From positions 1 to 46,293 of the forward strand of contig JAAUSQ010000009.1 in the NCBI GenBank assembly GCA_012033195.1: a DNA stretch of 46,293 nt. The letters are read 5' to 3'. Each line of letters opens with the position of its first letter. The first letter of the stretch is position 1. The notes beneath the pieces were generated by a model. It did no database searches and had not been told where the DNA came from. It saw only the letters and a list, made by a program, of their open reading frames with translations. The position numbers and the translations under genes are program-made. The DNA is from Chloroflexaceae bacterium (GTDB lineage Bacteria; Chloroflexota; Chloroflexia; Chloroflexales; Chloroflexaceae). Shown piece by piece: positions 1 to 8,276 of this stretch.

Positions 1-334
1 GCGCCAACCCGACCCGCCGCTTGAGATCGACCCAGCCTTTGCTGGTGCGGGCTATTTCCAGGCTGCCCACCTGATGAAAACACGATTGACCACGCAGGCT
101 CAAGTTACGATAGAGCTGTATCGACTGCTGCGCCAGCACGGTCAGCGTGCGCGACTCGTGCAACTGAAAGACCAGACCGGGCGAAATAAAACTTGAGCCG
201 CCGGTCTTGAAGAGCGTGCCTTGTTCAAGCACGATGATATTACGCCAGCCTTTGAGGGCCAGAAAAAAAGCTGCAGAACAGCCAACAATGCCAGCGCCGA
301 TAATGACAACCTGGGCGCGTTCACGATCCTGCAT
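1..334 (-). CDS. FAD-dependent oxidoreductase, DadA/dimethylglycine dehydrogenase-like (N-terminal part, cut by window edge)
   Basis: Reading leftwards from the ATG at 334 there is an open frame of about 111 codons that runs off the window. Residues 8-22 form a Rossmann dinucleotide-binding motif (VVIIGAGIVGCSAA), followed by VLEQG, whose Glu normally binds the FAD ribose, and a GGSS...PGLVFQ segment. This matches the DAO/DadA superfamily, in particular dimethylglycine or sarcosine dehydrogenase-like proteins that oxidise N-methyl amino acids. A Shine-Dalgarno AAGGA lies about 9 bases before the ATG. The C-terminal part, where a GcvT-like folate domain would occur in the long family members, is outside the window, so the exact substrate cannot be named. 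Confidence 0.82.
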   Translation of the reverse strand, partial: MQDRERAQVVIIGAGIVGCSAAFFLALKGWRNIIVLEQGTLFKTGGSSFISPGLVFQLHESRTLTVLAQQSIQLYRNLSLRGQSCFHQVGSLEIARTSKGWVDLKRRVGLA

Positions 335-410
335 GTCTGTGTCCTTCCGTTATCGCTACGATGTAACCGTGCAAAGCGGGCACCGAACAGGCTGCGATTC
401 CCTGCTCAAT

Positions 411-416
411 AGTATA
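411..416 (-). promoter_or_regulatory. Possible -10 box upstream of the FAD oxidoreductase
   Basis: On the minus strand the hexamer TATACT occurs about 77 bases upstream of the oxidoreductase ATG. The -35 position at usual spacing (TTTAGT-like) is weak, so this is a tentative sigma-70-type promoter. Confidence 0.28.
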
Positions 417-443
417 TACTAAACCAAACTGAACTAAAAAGGA

Positions 444-1859
444 TTATCCAGCAACAGCAAGCGCCTGTTCCAGGTCGGCAATCACATCGGCGGCATGCTC
501 ACCACCGACATTCAGGCGGATCATATGTGGCGGCACCCCTGCCAGGTCGCGCCCACCATCGCCCTGCTGCTGATGGGTTGAAATTGCCGGAATAGTGGCA
601 ATGCTCTTGATGCGGCCCAGGTCGGTGGCACGCATAATCAGTTGGAACTGATCGAGTACCGCACGGCACGCTGCCACACCGCCACGCACTGTGAAGCTCA
701 CCAGATGCCCATAGCGGTGCTCAGCTTCACCAGTGCCGTTGTTGCTATCAACCAGTTGCATATAGCGCCGCGCCAGATGATGGCCCTCAGCATTCGCCAG
801 ACCAGGATAATAGACCCGCTCAACATTGGGGTGCTGGTCGAGGAACTGCGCGACCTGCATGGCATTGTGGCTGATATAGTCCATCCGCTGGCGCAGTGTT
901 CGCAGGTCGTTGATCGTCATCATCGCATTAAAGGGGCTGATTGAGGGGCCAAAGTCGCGGGCGGGCAGTACCTTGGCATACAACGCAAAGTTCTCGCGTA
1001 GCTCATCTGGCCCCACACGGCTCGGAATATTGTGGCGCGCAACTACGGCCCCGGCAATGCCCAAACCGCTAACCGTCATACTCTTGCTAACCGAATGCAC
1101 CACAATATCGGCACCGTGGCAGAGCGGACGCAGCAGGGCGGGGGTAGCAACCGTGGAGTCAACAATCAGGGGCAGGTTGTGCTGGTGCGCCAGGTCTGCC
1201 AATGCCTGAATATCGATGACATTGAGGGTCGGGTTGCTCGGCAGTTCACCATATAGAAAGCGGGTGTTGTCATCGATGAGCGCGGCCCAGGCATCGATAT
1301 TTTCGGGTTCGGGCACCCAGCGCACTTCCACGCCGCGCTCTTTTGCATAGCGTTCGGTAAAGAGCATAAACGTGCCACCATAACAGCGTGGAGTCGCTAC
1401 CAGATTGGGGCGGGCCATGCTGCGGTGTCCGTTCTGTATGGGGCTGTCGTCCAGCATCAAAAAGGGACTGGTTGCGATAAAAACCGCTCCCATACCCGAT
1501 GCCGCCGCATACGCGCTGACCTCCCCATCAAAGCCGTAGCCCTCCATCAGGGCCAGTGTCTCTTCGAGGTAGTGAACGGTCGGGTTGGCAATACGCGTAT
1601 AGATCCAGCCTGGCATCTGCAAGGATACAGCAGCTTCCATATGATCGCTGCATTCGAAGTGCTGCGCCGAACTAAGGTAAATCGGTTCGTTGAGGCTGCC
1701 CTGATTGGCAAGTGCCGCCTCCATGCCATAAATGCCATGGACAGCAATCGTATCAAATTTCATCTGGCGCATGGTGGCGCGGCGGTGGGCTTCGGCGGCG
1801 GCAAGCTCTTTCCCACGCTCGATATAGGCTTGCACACCGGAGGAAACGACATCCGACAT
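444..1859 (-). CDS. PLP-dependent Cys/Met metabolism enzyme (O-acetylhomoserine sulfhydrylase / cystathionine gamma-synthase family)
   Basis: A 471-residue fold-type I PLP enzyme. The cofactor-binding lysine is visible in HSVSKSMTVSG near residue 257. Upstream are the substrate/PLP motifs WIYTRIANPT and AAASGMGAVF, and downstream is HMIRLNVGGEH, the usual C-terminal carboxylate-binding Arg segment. Such enzymes handle sulfur amino acids by gamma-replacement or elimination. Which reaction this one catalyses cannot be settled from motifs. It is longer than typical MetB/MetY (about 390-430 residues), with a roughly 35-residue N-terminal extension before the usual FDT start of homology. The frame is open to an ATG at 1913, but the ATG at 1859 has a GTGAG sequence upstream and is preferred. 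It stands alone between genes of the same strand. Confidence 0.85.
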   Translation of the reverse strand: MSDVVSSGVQAYIERGKELAAAEAHRRATMRQMKFDTIAVHGIYGMEAALANQGSLNEPIYLSSAQHFECSDHMEAAVSLQMPGWIYTRIANPTVHYLEETLALMEGYGFDGEVSAYAAASGMGAVFIATSPFLMLDDSPIQNGHRSMARPNLVATPRCYGGTFMLFTERYAKERGVEVRWVPEPENIDAWAALIDDNTRFLYGELPSNPTLNVIDIQALADLAHQHNLPLIVDSTVATPALLRPLCHGADIVVHSVSKSMTVSGLGIAGAVVARHNIPSRVGPDELRENFALYAKVLPARDFGPSISPFNAMMTINDLRTLRQRMDYISHNAMQVAQFLDQHPNVERVYYPGLANAEGHHLARRYMQLVDSNNGTGEAEHRYGHLVSFTVRGGVAACRAVLDQFQLIMRATDLGRIKSIATIPAISTHQQQGDGGRDLAGVPPHMIRLNVGGEHAADVIADLEQALAVAG

Positions 1860-1947
1860 CGCAGGCTCACTTTCTGTCTGTTCAAAGCGATATAGCTTGT
1901 CATCAGTATACACGGGTCTGGCAAGGAGTGGATGGTAGGTATTATAC

Positions 1948-2418
1948 CTACTGGCGGCGCACCTCGGCGGGCATCCGTTCGAGCCACCCCACCGCCAGCA
2001 CGCCCCATAGCCCGATCAGGATTGCTTCGGCGGCATCGTGGCGCAACGAGGTAGGCCGCGCCGCACCCGACCACACAATCACGCGGCGGGCCAGATCGTC
2101 GGCGTGCTGTTTGGCCTTCACGCCGCTGCGCTGTTCGCGTTCATAGAGCAACTGAGTCCGCCACGCTTCGGCGCTAATCTGCTGGATGCCAATGCCGCGC
2201 CGCTCAATGTCGCGCAGCCAGACGGTTGCCAGGTCGCCGCCACCTTCCAGGACGACCCACGCAAGGTCGCCGATGGTATCGAGGAAGGGCCGCACGCCAC
2301 GCTTGAGACGGGCCGCACTGCCGAAGTGCTGCGAGCGATACCAGCGCAAACGCCCATCGTCGCCGTACAGGGCAAAGCCAGTGCGTAGTCCGAGATCAAT
2401 AGCAAGGAGGGAGGGCAT
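1948..2418 (-). CDS. Small RuvC/RNase H-fold nuclease-like protein
   Basis: A 156-residue protein with the layout of RuvC-type Holliday-junction resolvases. Asp8 lies in the first strand (LLAIDLGLRTGFALYG), Glu58 at the end of a later strand (WVVLEGGG), and the acidic pair Asp128/Glu131 in RHDAAEAILIGLWG. These are the four acidic positions expected for two-metal catalysis. The length is close to RuvC (about 160-170), but the body does not look like canonical RuvC, and no ruvA or ruvB is nearby. A phage-type or YqgF-like resolvase is an alternative. It is transcribed leftwards, divergent from the small membrane protein at 2580. Confidence 0.6.
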   Translation of the reverse strand: MPSLLAIDLGLRTGFALYGDDGRLRWYRSQHFGSAARLKRGVRPFLDTIGDLAWVVLEGGGDLATVWLRDIERRGIGIQQISAEAWRTQLLYEREQRSGVKAKQHADDLARRVIVWSGAARPTSLRHDAAEAILIGLWGVLAVGWLERMPAEVRRQ

Positions 2419-2579
2419 AGGTTGTGTTTCCTGCGCATACTACAACCAGCATTATGTGATTATTATAGCGAGTTCTTTTGCATAACGGGACACAATCGTT
2501 TGTTGTCCACAGTAGGCGCAGGTCAACTCGTGGTACTATAAACTCACGCTTACAAACACTGTTCCAGGATGGAGTAACG

Positions 2580-3146
2580 ATGAGTCAGCAGCACGCGCCT
2601 GCCCCTGGCACAGGCAAACCATCACCACCCCGCCGTTCCTGGTGGCAATCGCTGCGGCACGGTTTTACTCGCGGCAGCACCGGGTTCTTCGCTGGCGGAT
2701 GCACTCTTGGCAGCGCAATGGCTTTGATTGGCGGCCTGATCGGGTTGCTTGTTGGTGGGTTCGCGGCGTGGAACGCCTTCTCCAATGATTTTGGTCTGGA
2801 AAACCTCGCAGCCGGTCAGGGTTCGGGTGTGTTTTTGCTGATCTGGATACCCTCCTTGCTAATCTATCTTGCTATTGGTGGTGGTTTCGGCATGCTGGTC
2901 GGTGGCGTAAGTGGGATCATCAGTGGGGTGCTCATCGGCACGGTGACTGGCGTGCTCATTGGAAGCAGCGCTGGCTCTGGTGGCAGCAAGGCCGGAGGTG
3001 ACGGATTGCAATGGTGGCAGATGGTGCTCGTCATTGTTGCGGCGCTGCTGGTGGCCGCTGCCCTTGCGTTCGGCATTGTGACGCTGTTATCACCGGGCAC
3101 TGCGGATACCTTCGAAGATGCTGCCCCTGCCACCGTCAGCGTGTGA
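2580..3146 (+). CDS. Hypothetical glycine-rich membrane protein
   Basis: A 188-residue protein with a short basic, proline-containing N-terminus (about 30 residues) followed by hydrophobic, glycine-rich segments near residues 37-62, 80-125 and 146-170, suggesting three or four membrane helices. The segments are built from GxxxG-like repeats (GGLIGLLVGG, GGVSGIISGVLIG), a pattern that favours tight helix packing. The frame is open further upstream, but the ATG at 2580 is chosen because GGAG sits about 6 bases before it. No family is recognised. It stands alone: the next genes downstream are 385 bp away and have their own promoter. Confidence 0.7.
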   Translation: MSQQHAPAPGTGKPSPPRRSWWQSLRHGFTRGSTGFFAGGCTLGSAMALIGGLIGLLVGGFAAWNAFSNDFGLENLAAGQGSGVFLLIWIPSLLIYLAIGGGFGMLVGGVSGIISGVLIGTVTGVLIGSSAGSGGSKAGGDGLQWWQMVLVIVAALLVAAALAFGIVTLLSPGTADTFEDAAPATVSV

Positions 3147-3459
3147 TACCCCGATGTGCGGGCACCTGGATACTTATGCTGTTGCTCATCCGGGAGAACT
3201 GCCGCCGCCTATCGAGTTGTTTGAGACGTTCGCCGCAAGCCCCCGATCAGACCCGCGAATAGTAGCGCCCCGCTCAGTTGGGCCACGCCCCACCAACCAG
3301 CACCACCCCGACAATTGCTATAGTTGAAGATCAGGCACTCCTTATTATGGTTAGCTCGATAGTCTTTATTATTAGTATTATGTGTATGAATATATCTACA
3401 ATACTTCTCTTTATGCCCGGTCATACTGCCTCATAACCAGAAATCAACGATATAGCCTC
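3147..3459. other. Intergenic region, no convincing gene
   Basis: This stretch separates the small membrane protein from the TetR promoter. The left half is GC-rich and the right half AT-rich. A 71-codon minus-strand frame (3209-3424) ends in a hydrophobic run (WWGVAQLSGALLFAGLIGGL) that could be the tail of a decayed membrane protein, but it has no ribosome-binding site or recognisable family. Nothing else is supported. Confidence 0.5.
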
Positions 3460-3487
3460 TTGACAGGCGTATATTTTCGTGTACACT
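3460..3487 (+). promoter_or_regulatory. Sigma-70-type promoter of the tetR operon
   Basis: A perfect -35 hexamer TTGACA (3460-3465) is separated by 16 bases from TACACT (3482-3487). It points at the TetR-family gene starting 45 bases downstream of the -10 box. Confidence 0.7.
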
Positions 3488-3502
3488 GTTAACTAAGTTA
3501 AC
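3488..3502. promoter_or_regulatory. Palindromic operator candidate for the TetR-family repressor
   Basis: GTTAACTAAGTTAAC is a 15-bp inverted repeat whose only asymmetry is the central base; each half is itself the palindrome GTTAAC. It directly abuts the -10 box and covers the expected transcription start, the usual position for an autoregulatory TetR operator. The assignment to this repressor is inference. Confidence 0.5.
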
Positions 3503-3531
3503 GATGTTAATGTTAGTGATAGGTGTTAGAC

Positions 3532-4245
3532 ATGCCCCAGAACCGCCGTGAACGATTGCACGATGCTGCCCGGGAAGAAATCAAAACCACTGCCCGCCAA
3601 CTGATGGCTGAAGAAGGCACCGCAGCTATCTCAATTCGAGCGATTGCACGCCGCATGGGGATAACAGCACCGGGCCTGTATCGCTACTACAAAAATCGGG
3701 ACGCTATCATTACCGCCTTGATTGTCGATGCCTATACTGCCCTTGGTGATGCGCTCGATACGGTATTGCAATCATTTCCGGCGGGCCAGTATGCTCACCA
3801 GTTTATTGCTGTTGCCGAAGAGTATCGGCGCTGGGCGCTGGCCCATCCGGTCGATTATGCGCTGATCTTCGGCAACCCCATTCCAGGCTATCAAGCCCCG
3901 CCCGAAGTGACCAGCCCCGCCGCGCAGCGGGCGCTCTCACCGTTCGGCGCAATTGTGCAGGCGGCGTGGGAGGCGGGCGAGTTGCACCCCCGCCTGCCCG
4001 ATGCCCCGATTGATGAAGAACTGCACTGCCAGCTTGCAGCCTGGACTGATCGCAGCGGTTATACCTTCCCGCCCCATATCACGCAGAGCTTTTTGCGCGG
4101 ATGGGGGCAGGTACAGGGTCTCACCACCCTGGAATTGTATGGTCATCTCCAGCACTTACTGGATGCACCGGGCCGGCTCTTTCGGGCAGAAACCGAGGCA
4201 TATGTTCGACAGTTGGGTTTTGTGATGGAACAGGTTGTACGTTGA
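3532..4245 (+). CDS. TetR/AcrR-family transcriptional regulator (WHG-type C-terminal domain)
   Basis: A 237-residue regulator. Residues about 8-60 form the TetR helix-turn-helix (AREEIKTTARQLMAEEG, ISIRAIARRMGITAPGLYRYYKNRD). The C-terminal half contains YRRWALAHPVDYALIFGNPIPGY, typical of the WHG ligand-binding subfamily. It would bind DNA as a dimer and release it on binding a small, here unknown, ligand. ATG 3532 is preferred over GTG 3523 because AGGTG (3521-3525) is then well placed as a Shine-Dalgarno. It heads a cassette with the DUF4386 membrane protein (36-bp gap) and the epimerase-like gene, and probably controls them and itself through the palindrome at 3488-3502. Confidence 0.88.
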   Translation: MPQNRRERLHDAAREEIKTTARQLMAEEGTAAISIRAIARRMGITAPGLYRYYKNRDAIITALIVDAYTALGDALDTVLQSFPAGQYAHQFIAVAEEYRRWALAHPVDYALIFGNPIPGYQAPPEVTSPAAQRALSPFGAIVQAAWEAGELHPRLPDAPIDEELHCQLAAWTDRSGYTFPPHITQSFLRGWGQVQGLTTLELYGHLQHLLDAPGRLFRAETEAYVRQLGFVMEQVVR

Positions 4246-4280
4246 TATTGTTTCTATTCTACAGAAGGGATGACATACCT

Positions 4281-5042
4281 ATGCAGGCGACAATGCATAT
4301 ACAGACAGCGCAGGCACACACACAGACCGGTCTTGCACGTATCGTCGGGGTATTGTTTCTGGTTCAGTTCGCACTGTTTCTCATTCCGTTGATCGTGCTT
4401 GGCAGCGCCATCAACTGGCCTGTCAGCCTCGGCGACCCGGCCTCGGAGGTACTGCCGCGCATCGCAGAGCAGGCCAGCGCCGTGACCATCGGCTATAGCG
4501 GCTACTTTGCATCGGCGCTGCTGCTGCTGCCTATCGCGGTACTGGTCAGCCAACTGTTCGACAAACGCTACAGCGGGCTGATCCTGACAGGTGCGATCCT
4601 GGGCAGCATCGCCAGTTTCGCCAAGTTGTTTGGCATTGCGCGCTGGCTGGTGGCTATGCCATTCCTGGCCGATATCTACCTCGACCCGGCAGCAACCGAT
4701 GTCACCCGTGAGGCGACCATCGTTGTTTATACCGCGCTCAATGAATATGCGGGCGGCGTGGGCGAACTGCTTGGCGTGGCGCTCTTCAGTGGCCTGTGGA
4801 CGCTGGCGGTTGCCGTATTGATTATGCGAACACGGCAGCTTCCGGTATGGCTCGGCTGGTTTGGCCTGGTGGCGGCGGCCATCTCACTGCTGCTCAGCAC
4901 GGGCCTGCTCGGAGTGCAGTTTGGCACAGCGCTACTGGTCGGGCAGGGGGTGGTCTGGCAACTGTGGATGATTGCAATGGGCGTGGTGCTGCTGGTCAAT
5001 CGGCACACCGCATCGGCAGCAGTTGCACCATCGGCAGCATAA
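4281..5042 (+). CDS. DUF4386 family integral membrane protein
   Basis: A 253-residue polytopic membrane protein with about six hydrophobic helices (residues roughly 18-45, 74-97, 102-124, 152-178, 187-212, 217-238). The opening ARIVGVLFLVQFALFLIP, the middle NEYAGGVGELLGVALFSGLW and the closing GQGVVWQLWMIAMGVVLL fit the DUF4386 family, whose biochemical role is unknown. The ATG at 4281 is chosen; AAGGGA lies about 12 bases upstream, and an ATG four codons later is an equally plausible start. It lies between tetR and the epimerase-like gene (29-bp gap to the latter), which suggests one transcript. Confidence 0.75.
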   Translation: MQATMHIQTAQAHTQTGLARIVGVLFLVQFALFLIPLIVLGSAINWPVSLGDPASEVLPRIAEQASAVTIGYSGYFASALLLLPIAVLVSQLFDKRYSGLILTGAILGSIASFAKLFGIARWLVAMPFLADIYLDPAATDVTREATIVVYTALNEYAGGVGELLGVALFSGLWTLAVAVLIMRTRQLPVWLGWFGLVAAAISLLLSTGLLGVQFGTALLVGQGVVWQLWMIAMGVVLLVNRHTASAAVAPSAA

Positions 5043-5071
5043 AGATACACGACAATCCAAGGAGCAAGACA

Positions 5072-6039
5072 ATGCAAGCATATCAGACGATTGTTGGCAC
5101 CGGGCCGCTTGGTCTGGCGGTGATGCGGGAACTACTGGCACAGGGCAAGGCCGTGCGGATGGTTAATCGGAGTGGCAAAACAAAAACAAGCCTGCCGCAA
5201 GCCGTCGAACTGGTACAGGCCGACGCAAGTAACCCGACCCGGATGCGCGAGGTATTCAAGGAGACAGCGGTCGTGTACCACTGTGCGACCGCCCCCTACA
5301 CTGGCAAAGCTTGGGAGACGTTGCTTGCGCCGCTGATGCAGGGCATTATCGCTGGAGCCGCTGCCAATGGAGCAAAGGTCGTTTATGGGGATAATGTGTA
5401 CGCCTACGGGCACGTGCGCGGCCCCATTGCGGAAGAATTGCCAGAGACAGCCACCACCCGCAAAGGGCGTGCCCGTGCTCGCATCGCGCAGATGTTGCGG
5501 GATGCCCATACACGCGGCGAGGTACAGGCGACCATCGGGCGCGGCTCCGACTTCTTCGGGCCAGAGGTGCTCCTCTCGCTCCTCGGCGACCGGGCGTTTC
5601 CCGCAGCGTTGCAGGGCAAGGCTGCGTCGATGATTGGCAACATAGATATGCCGCATACCTACACCTTTATTGATGACTTCGGCAAGGCCCTGGTCACACT
5701 GGGTGCTGCTGAGCAGGCGTACGGCGAGACGTGGCACGTGCCAACCCGGAAACCTTGACCACGCGTCAGGTACTGCAGATGGTGTATGAAGCGGCGGGCC
5801 ATACGCTCAAGGTAAACAGCCTCAGCAAGCCGATGATACAGGTACTCGGTCTGTTTATCGAGCCAGTGCGCGAGATGAACGAGATGTACTATGAGTTTGG
5901 CGAAGCGTTTGTGATTGACCACCGCAAGTATGCTGGAACATTTGGCAACCACGCCACGCCCTGGCGCGAGGCGATCCGCCGCACGCTCAACTGGTACCGC
6001 CAACACCTGGCAACCAGCACCGCCGTACAGGTTGCATAA
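5072..6039 (+). CDS. NAD(P)-dependent epimerase/dehydratase-like protein (frameshifted near 5746)
   Basis: An extended short-chain dehydrogenase/reductase of about 322 residues if joined. The Rossmann start QTIVGTGPLGLAVMRELL is a GxGxxG variant, followed by AVVYHCATAPYTGK, GAKVVYGDNVYAYG (in place of the usual YxxxK region) and a C-terminal substrate domain (TTRQVLQMVYEAAG...RRTLNWYRQHL). The first frame stops at 5758 just after WHVP, while the natural continuation is in the next frame. One extra C in the CCC run at 5745-5747 would restore a single protein reading VPTPETLTTRQ. A strong AAGGAG sits 7 bases before the ATG. It is the last gene of the TetR cassette and is followed by a terminator. 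The substrate is unknown. Confidence 0.8.
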
Positions 6040-6067
6040 CAGTTGTTCTAACACTGCAACAACCGGC

Positions 6068-6105
6068 AGGCACCAGAACACCTATCTACGCTCGTTCTGG
6101 TGCCT
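6068..6105 (+). terminator. Intrinsic terminator of the tetR-DUF4386-epimerase cassette
   Basis: A perfect 12-bp inverted repeat (AGGCACCAGAAC / GTTCTGGTGCCT) with a 14-base loop lies 28 bases after the epimerase stop. The tail is only weakly T-rich (TCTAGT). Confidence 0.65.
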
Positions 6106-6226
6106 TCTAGTGCATACTGAAACAAGAAAGAAATGTAATCATGCAACATATTTTATCGTAGCAGGCAGCGTTGAGCCAGGCACAAGCCCAATCGTTGACG
6201 GTTGGGTACCTGACAACAAAGAGAAG

Positions 6227-7006
6227 CTACCGCAGGAAGCGTACCATACTACTTATCTGGTCGTCGGTCGGCTCAAAGCCGGTGCCATCAATGGTCACAT
6301 GCTCAATGTGGGGCAATGCCTTCACCATCTCTTCGACTGCCGTATGCTTGTAGGCTGCACTCTCCGCACCTACTAGCAGCAGTACTGGCACCGCTACCTG
6401 CCGCGCCACGGCCACCGGCACACCGCCATCACCCAGCACCGTATAATCGTAGGCCAGGGTTGGCGCGGTTGCTTCTAGAACGGCCCAATCCGCCGATGCG
6501 CGCCACTCGTTGAGCATGTCAGGTGGCATAATATCGCTCAAAAAGGTGAATACGGCCTCGTCGTACTGCCCCCGTGTGACCAATCCGACAATATGCTGCC
6601 GCTCCTGCGCGAGCTGTTCCTGTGCTGCATCACCCACCGAAAAGGGTGGCTCGTTGAGGACAAGCCTGGAAACGGTGGTTGCACCCAATGCGGCGGCAGC
6701 ATGCAATGCCAGCACCGAGCCAACCGAGATGCCATAGACAATTGCCGAACCACCCGCCGCCTCGATGACTGCGGCAAGGTCTTCGATCTCGCGTTCCACT
6801 GCATAAGGCTGTGTATCGGTGCTTTCGCCGCGTCCGCGTCGGTCGTAGGTATAGACAGCAAAATGGGGGGCGAGGCGAGCCGCCTGTGCTGCACCTGGCC
6901 CGAACGCCCGCGAACACAACGCACCATCGACGATAACAAGCGACGGCCCGCTACCAGTGCGCTCGTAGGCGATGGTGGTGCCATCTTTAGATATAACAGA
7001 AGACAT
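6227..7006 (-). CDS. Alpha/beta-hydrolase family protein lacking the usual catalytic His
   Basis: A 259-residue alpha/beta-hydrolase. The nucleophile elbow GISVGS is near residue 95, the oxyanion/cap region VDGALCSRAFGPG is near residues 25-40, and TYDRRGRGES is the conserved strand-helix motif. Relatives usually end with a G-x-T-H-x-V segment carrying the catalytic His; here the same place reads IDGTGFEPTDD with no His. Neither other minus-strand frame restores one. The protein may therefore be catalytically impaired or use another residue. AAAGGATG lies just upstream of the ATG at 7006. It is transcribed in the same direction as the SMP-30 gene upstream of it, 114 bp apart. Confidence 0.8.
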   Translation of the reverse strand: MSSVISKDGTTIAYERTGSGPSLVIVDGALCSRAFGPGAAQAARLAPHFAVYTYDRRGRGESTDTQPYAVEREIEDLAAVIEAAGGSAIVYGISVGSVLALHAAAALGATTVSRLVLNEPPFSVGDAAQEQLAQERQHIVGLVTRGQYDEAVFTFLSDIMPPDMLNEWRASADWAVLEATAPTLAYDYTVLGDGGVPVAVARQVAVPVLLLVGAESAAYKHTAVEEMVKALPHIEHVTIDGTGFEPTDDQISSMVRFLR

Positions 7007-7120
7007 GTATCATCCTTTCAATGTTATTCCAATTTCCAGGTAACCCGTGATGGAAAAATCTGGCTCAGCTATGGTCCTTGAGCGCGGTGCGTAAGTCGGC
7101 AACGATGTTGCAGGCAGCAT

Positions 7121-7981
7121 CTATGGCCAACCCGCCCCTGGATGTGCCACCTCGGTATACTCGATGCAGCCATTCGCCGTAGGATCGGCGGGGTTCAAGC
7201 TGCTGGTCGTTAGCACAAACAGTGTGCAGCGCGCAGGCCCGCCCAGCATACAGGCCAGAGCAAAGGTAGCGAGCGTGATCCGTTCGGTTACGGTGCCGCC
7301 CTCCTGAATGCGTAACACTTCTTGCAGGGCGGCAACCCAGACCGCTCCCGTACTGTCCAGGCACAATCCATCAGGCGTGAAACGCCCGTCAGCAAAACTC
7401 AGCGTATCATCGAACTGTGCCCATGTGCGGCGCGGCCCCAACGAACCGTCGTCTGCAATAGCAAACGCACTCAGGCGTGCGGCATAGCTCTCGGCGACCA
7501 GCAGGGTTTGTCCGTCGGGAGTGATAGCCATACCGTTGGGAAAGGCCAGACCTGTTGCTACGATCTGTGCGTTGCCATCGGGTGTGATCAGCAGAATCGA
7601 CCCCGGCGCGGGATCGGGCGGCTCACTGCCGAAATCAAAGCCGAGGTTGCCGACATAAGCACGGCCCTGCTGATCAACGACTATTTCACCACAGGCGTGG
7701 GCGACCATACCGGACAGATCGGCGACGGTGACCGGACCATTGGCTTCCAGACGCAACAGGCGGCGCTGGTTCGCCGCGACAAACAGCATATGCCCGTCGG
7801 GTGTCCACGCGAGCGCCGTGGGCAGGTCCTCCGCCTCCCAGACCACATGCACATTGCCAGCAAGGTCGGTACTCTTGATTTGCCGGGTAGCATAATCACT
7901 GAACCAGAGACGGTTTGTGTGCCACCGCGGGCTTTCTGGAAACTTGAGACCATCGACCAGCAGTGTCGTCTGATATTCCAT
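7121..7981 (-). CDS. SMP-30/gluconolactonase/LRE family protein
   Basis: A 286-residue six-bladed beta-propeller of the SMP-30/gluconolactonase family, which hydrolyses sugar lactones or related esters using one divalent metal. The expected metal ligands are present: Glu in LKFPESPRW near the N-terminus, Asn in LAFPNGMAIT and Asp in RFTPDGLCLDSTGAVW. The start ATG at 7981 has GGAGG five bases upstream; an in-frame ATG at 7993 overlaps that Shine-Dalgarno and is less likely. The C-terminus (EVAHPGAGWP) is the normal family ending, so the gene is complete. It is divergent from the cyclase gene and may be co-transcribed with the hydrolase downstream. Confidence 0.87.
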   Translation of the reverse strand: MEYQTTLLVDGLKFPESPRWHTNRLWFSDYATRQIKSTDLAGNVHVVWEAEDLPTALAWTPDGHMLFVAANQRRLLRLEANGPVTVADLSGMVAHACGEIVVDQQGRAYVGNLGFDFGSEPPDPAPGSILLITPDGNAQIVATGLAFPNGMAITPDGQTLLVAESYAARLSAFAIADDGSLGPRRTWAQFDDTLSFADGRFTPDGLCLDSTGAVWVAALQEVLRIQEGGTVTERITLATFALACMLGGPARCTLFVLTTSSLNPADPTANGCIEYTEVAHPGAGWP

Positions 7982-8221
7982 AGGCACCTCCACTATACTG
8001 GACTACTTCTGATAACCAGTGTAGGTCGATCAGGACGGGATGTCTTGTCTATTCGTGCGCGTGCTGCTACACGATACTATATCAATAGAGCATATGTTCG
8101 CAGGAACATACAAAATACGAGCGACCCGCCCCGAAGCCCATAATCACAAGGGGTATCAACTCAGGGTTATGAACTTGTGCAGGTTGTGAGGATGATCCAC
8201 CACTCGGCGCTTCAAAGGCGG

Positions 8222-8227
8222 TATAAT
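8222..8227 (+). promoter_or_regulatory. -10 box of the cyclase gene
   Basis: A perfect TATAAT lies 49 bases before the preferred cyclase start at 8277. No good -35 is seen at 16-18 bp. If real, transcription would begin near 8234, which rules out the in-frame ATG at 8226 and favours the later start. Confidence 0.5.
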
Positions 8228-8276
8228 GGAATACATGGCTTACCAGCGCCCACACATGACACGCCAGGAACGCGCC

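Noticed and set aside
3209-3424. 71-codon minus-strand frame with a hydrophobic tail
   Set aside because: There is no ribosome-binding site, and the N-terminal half is low complexity; at most it is a remnant.
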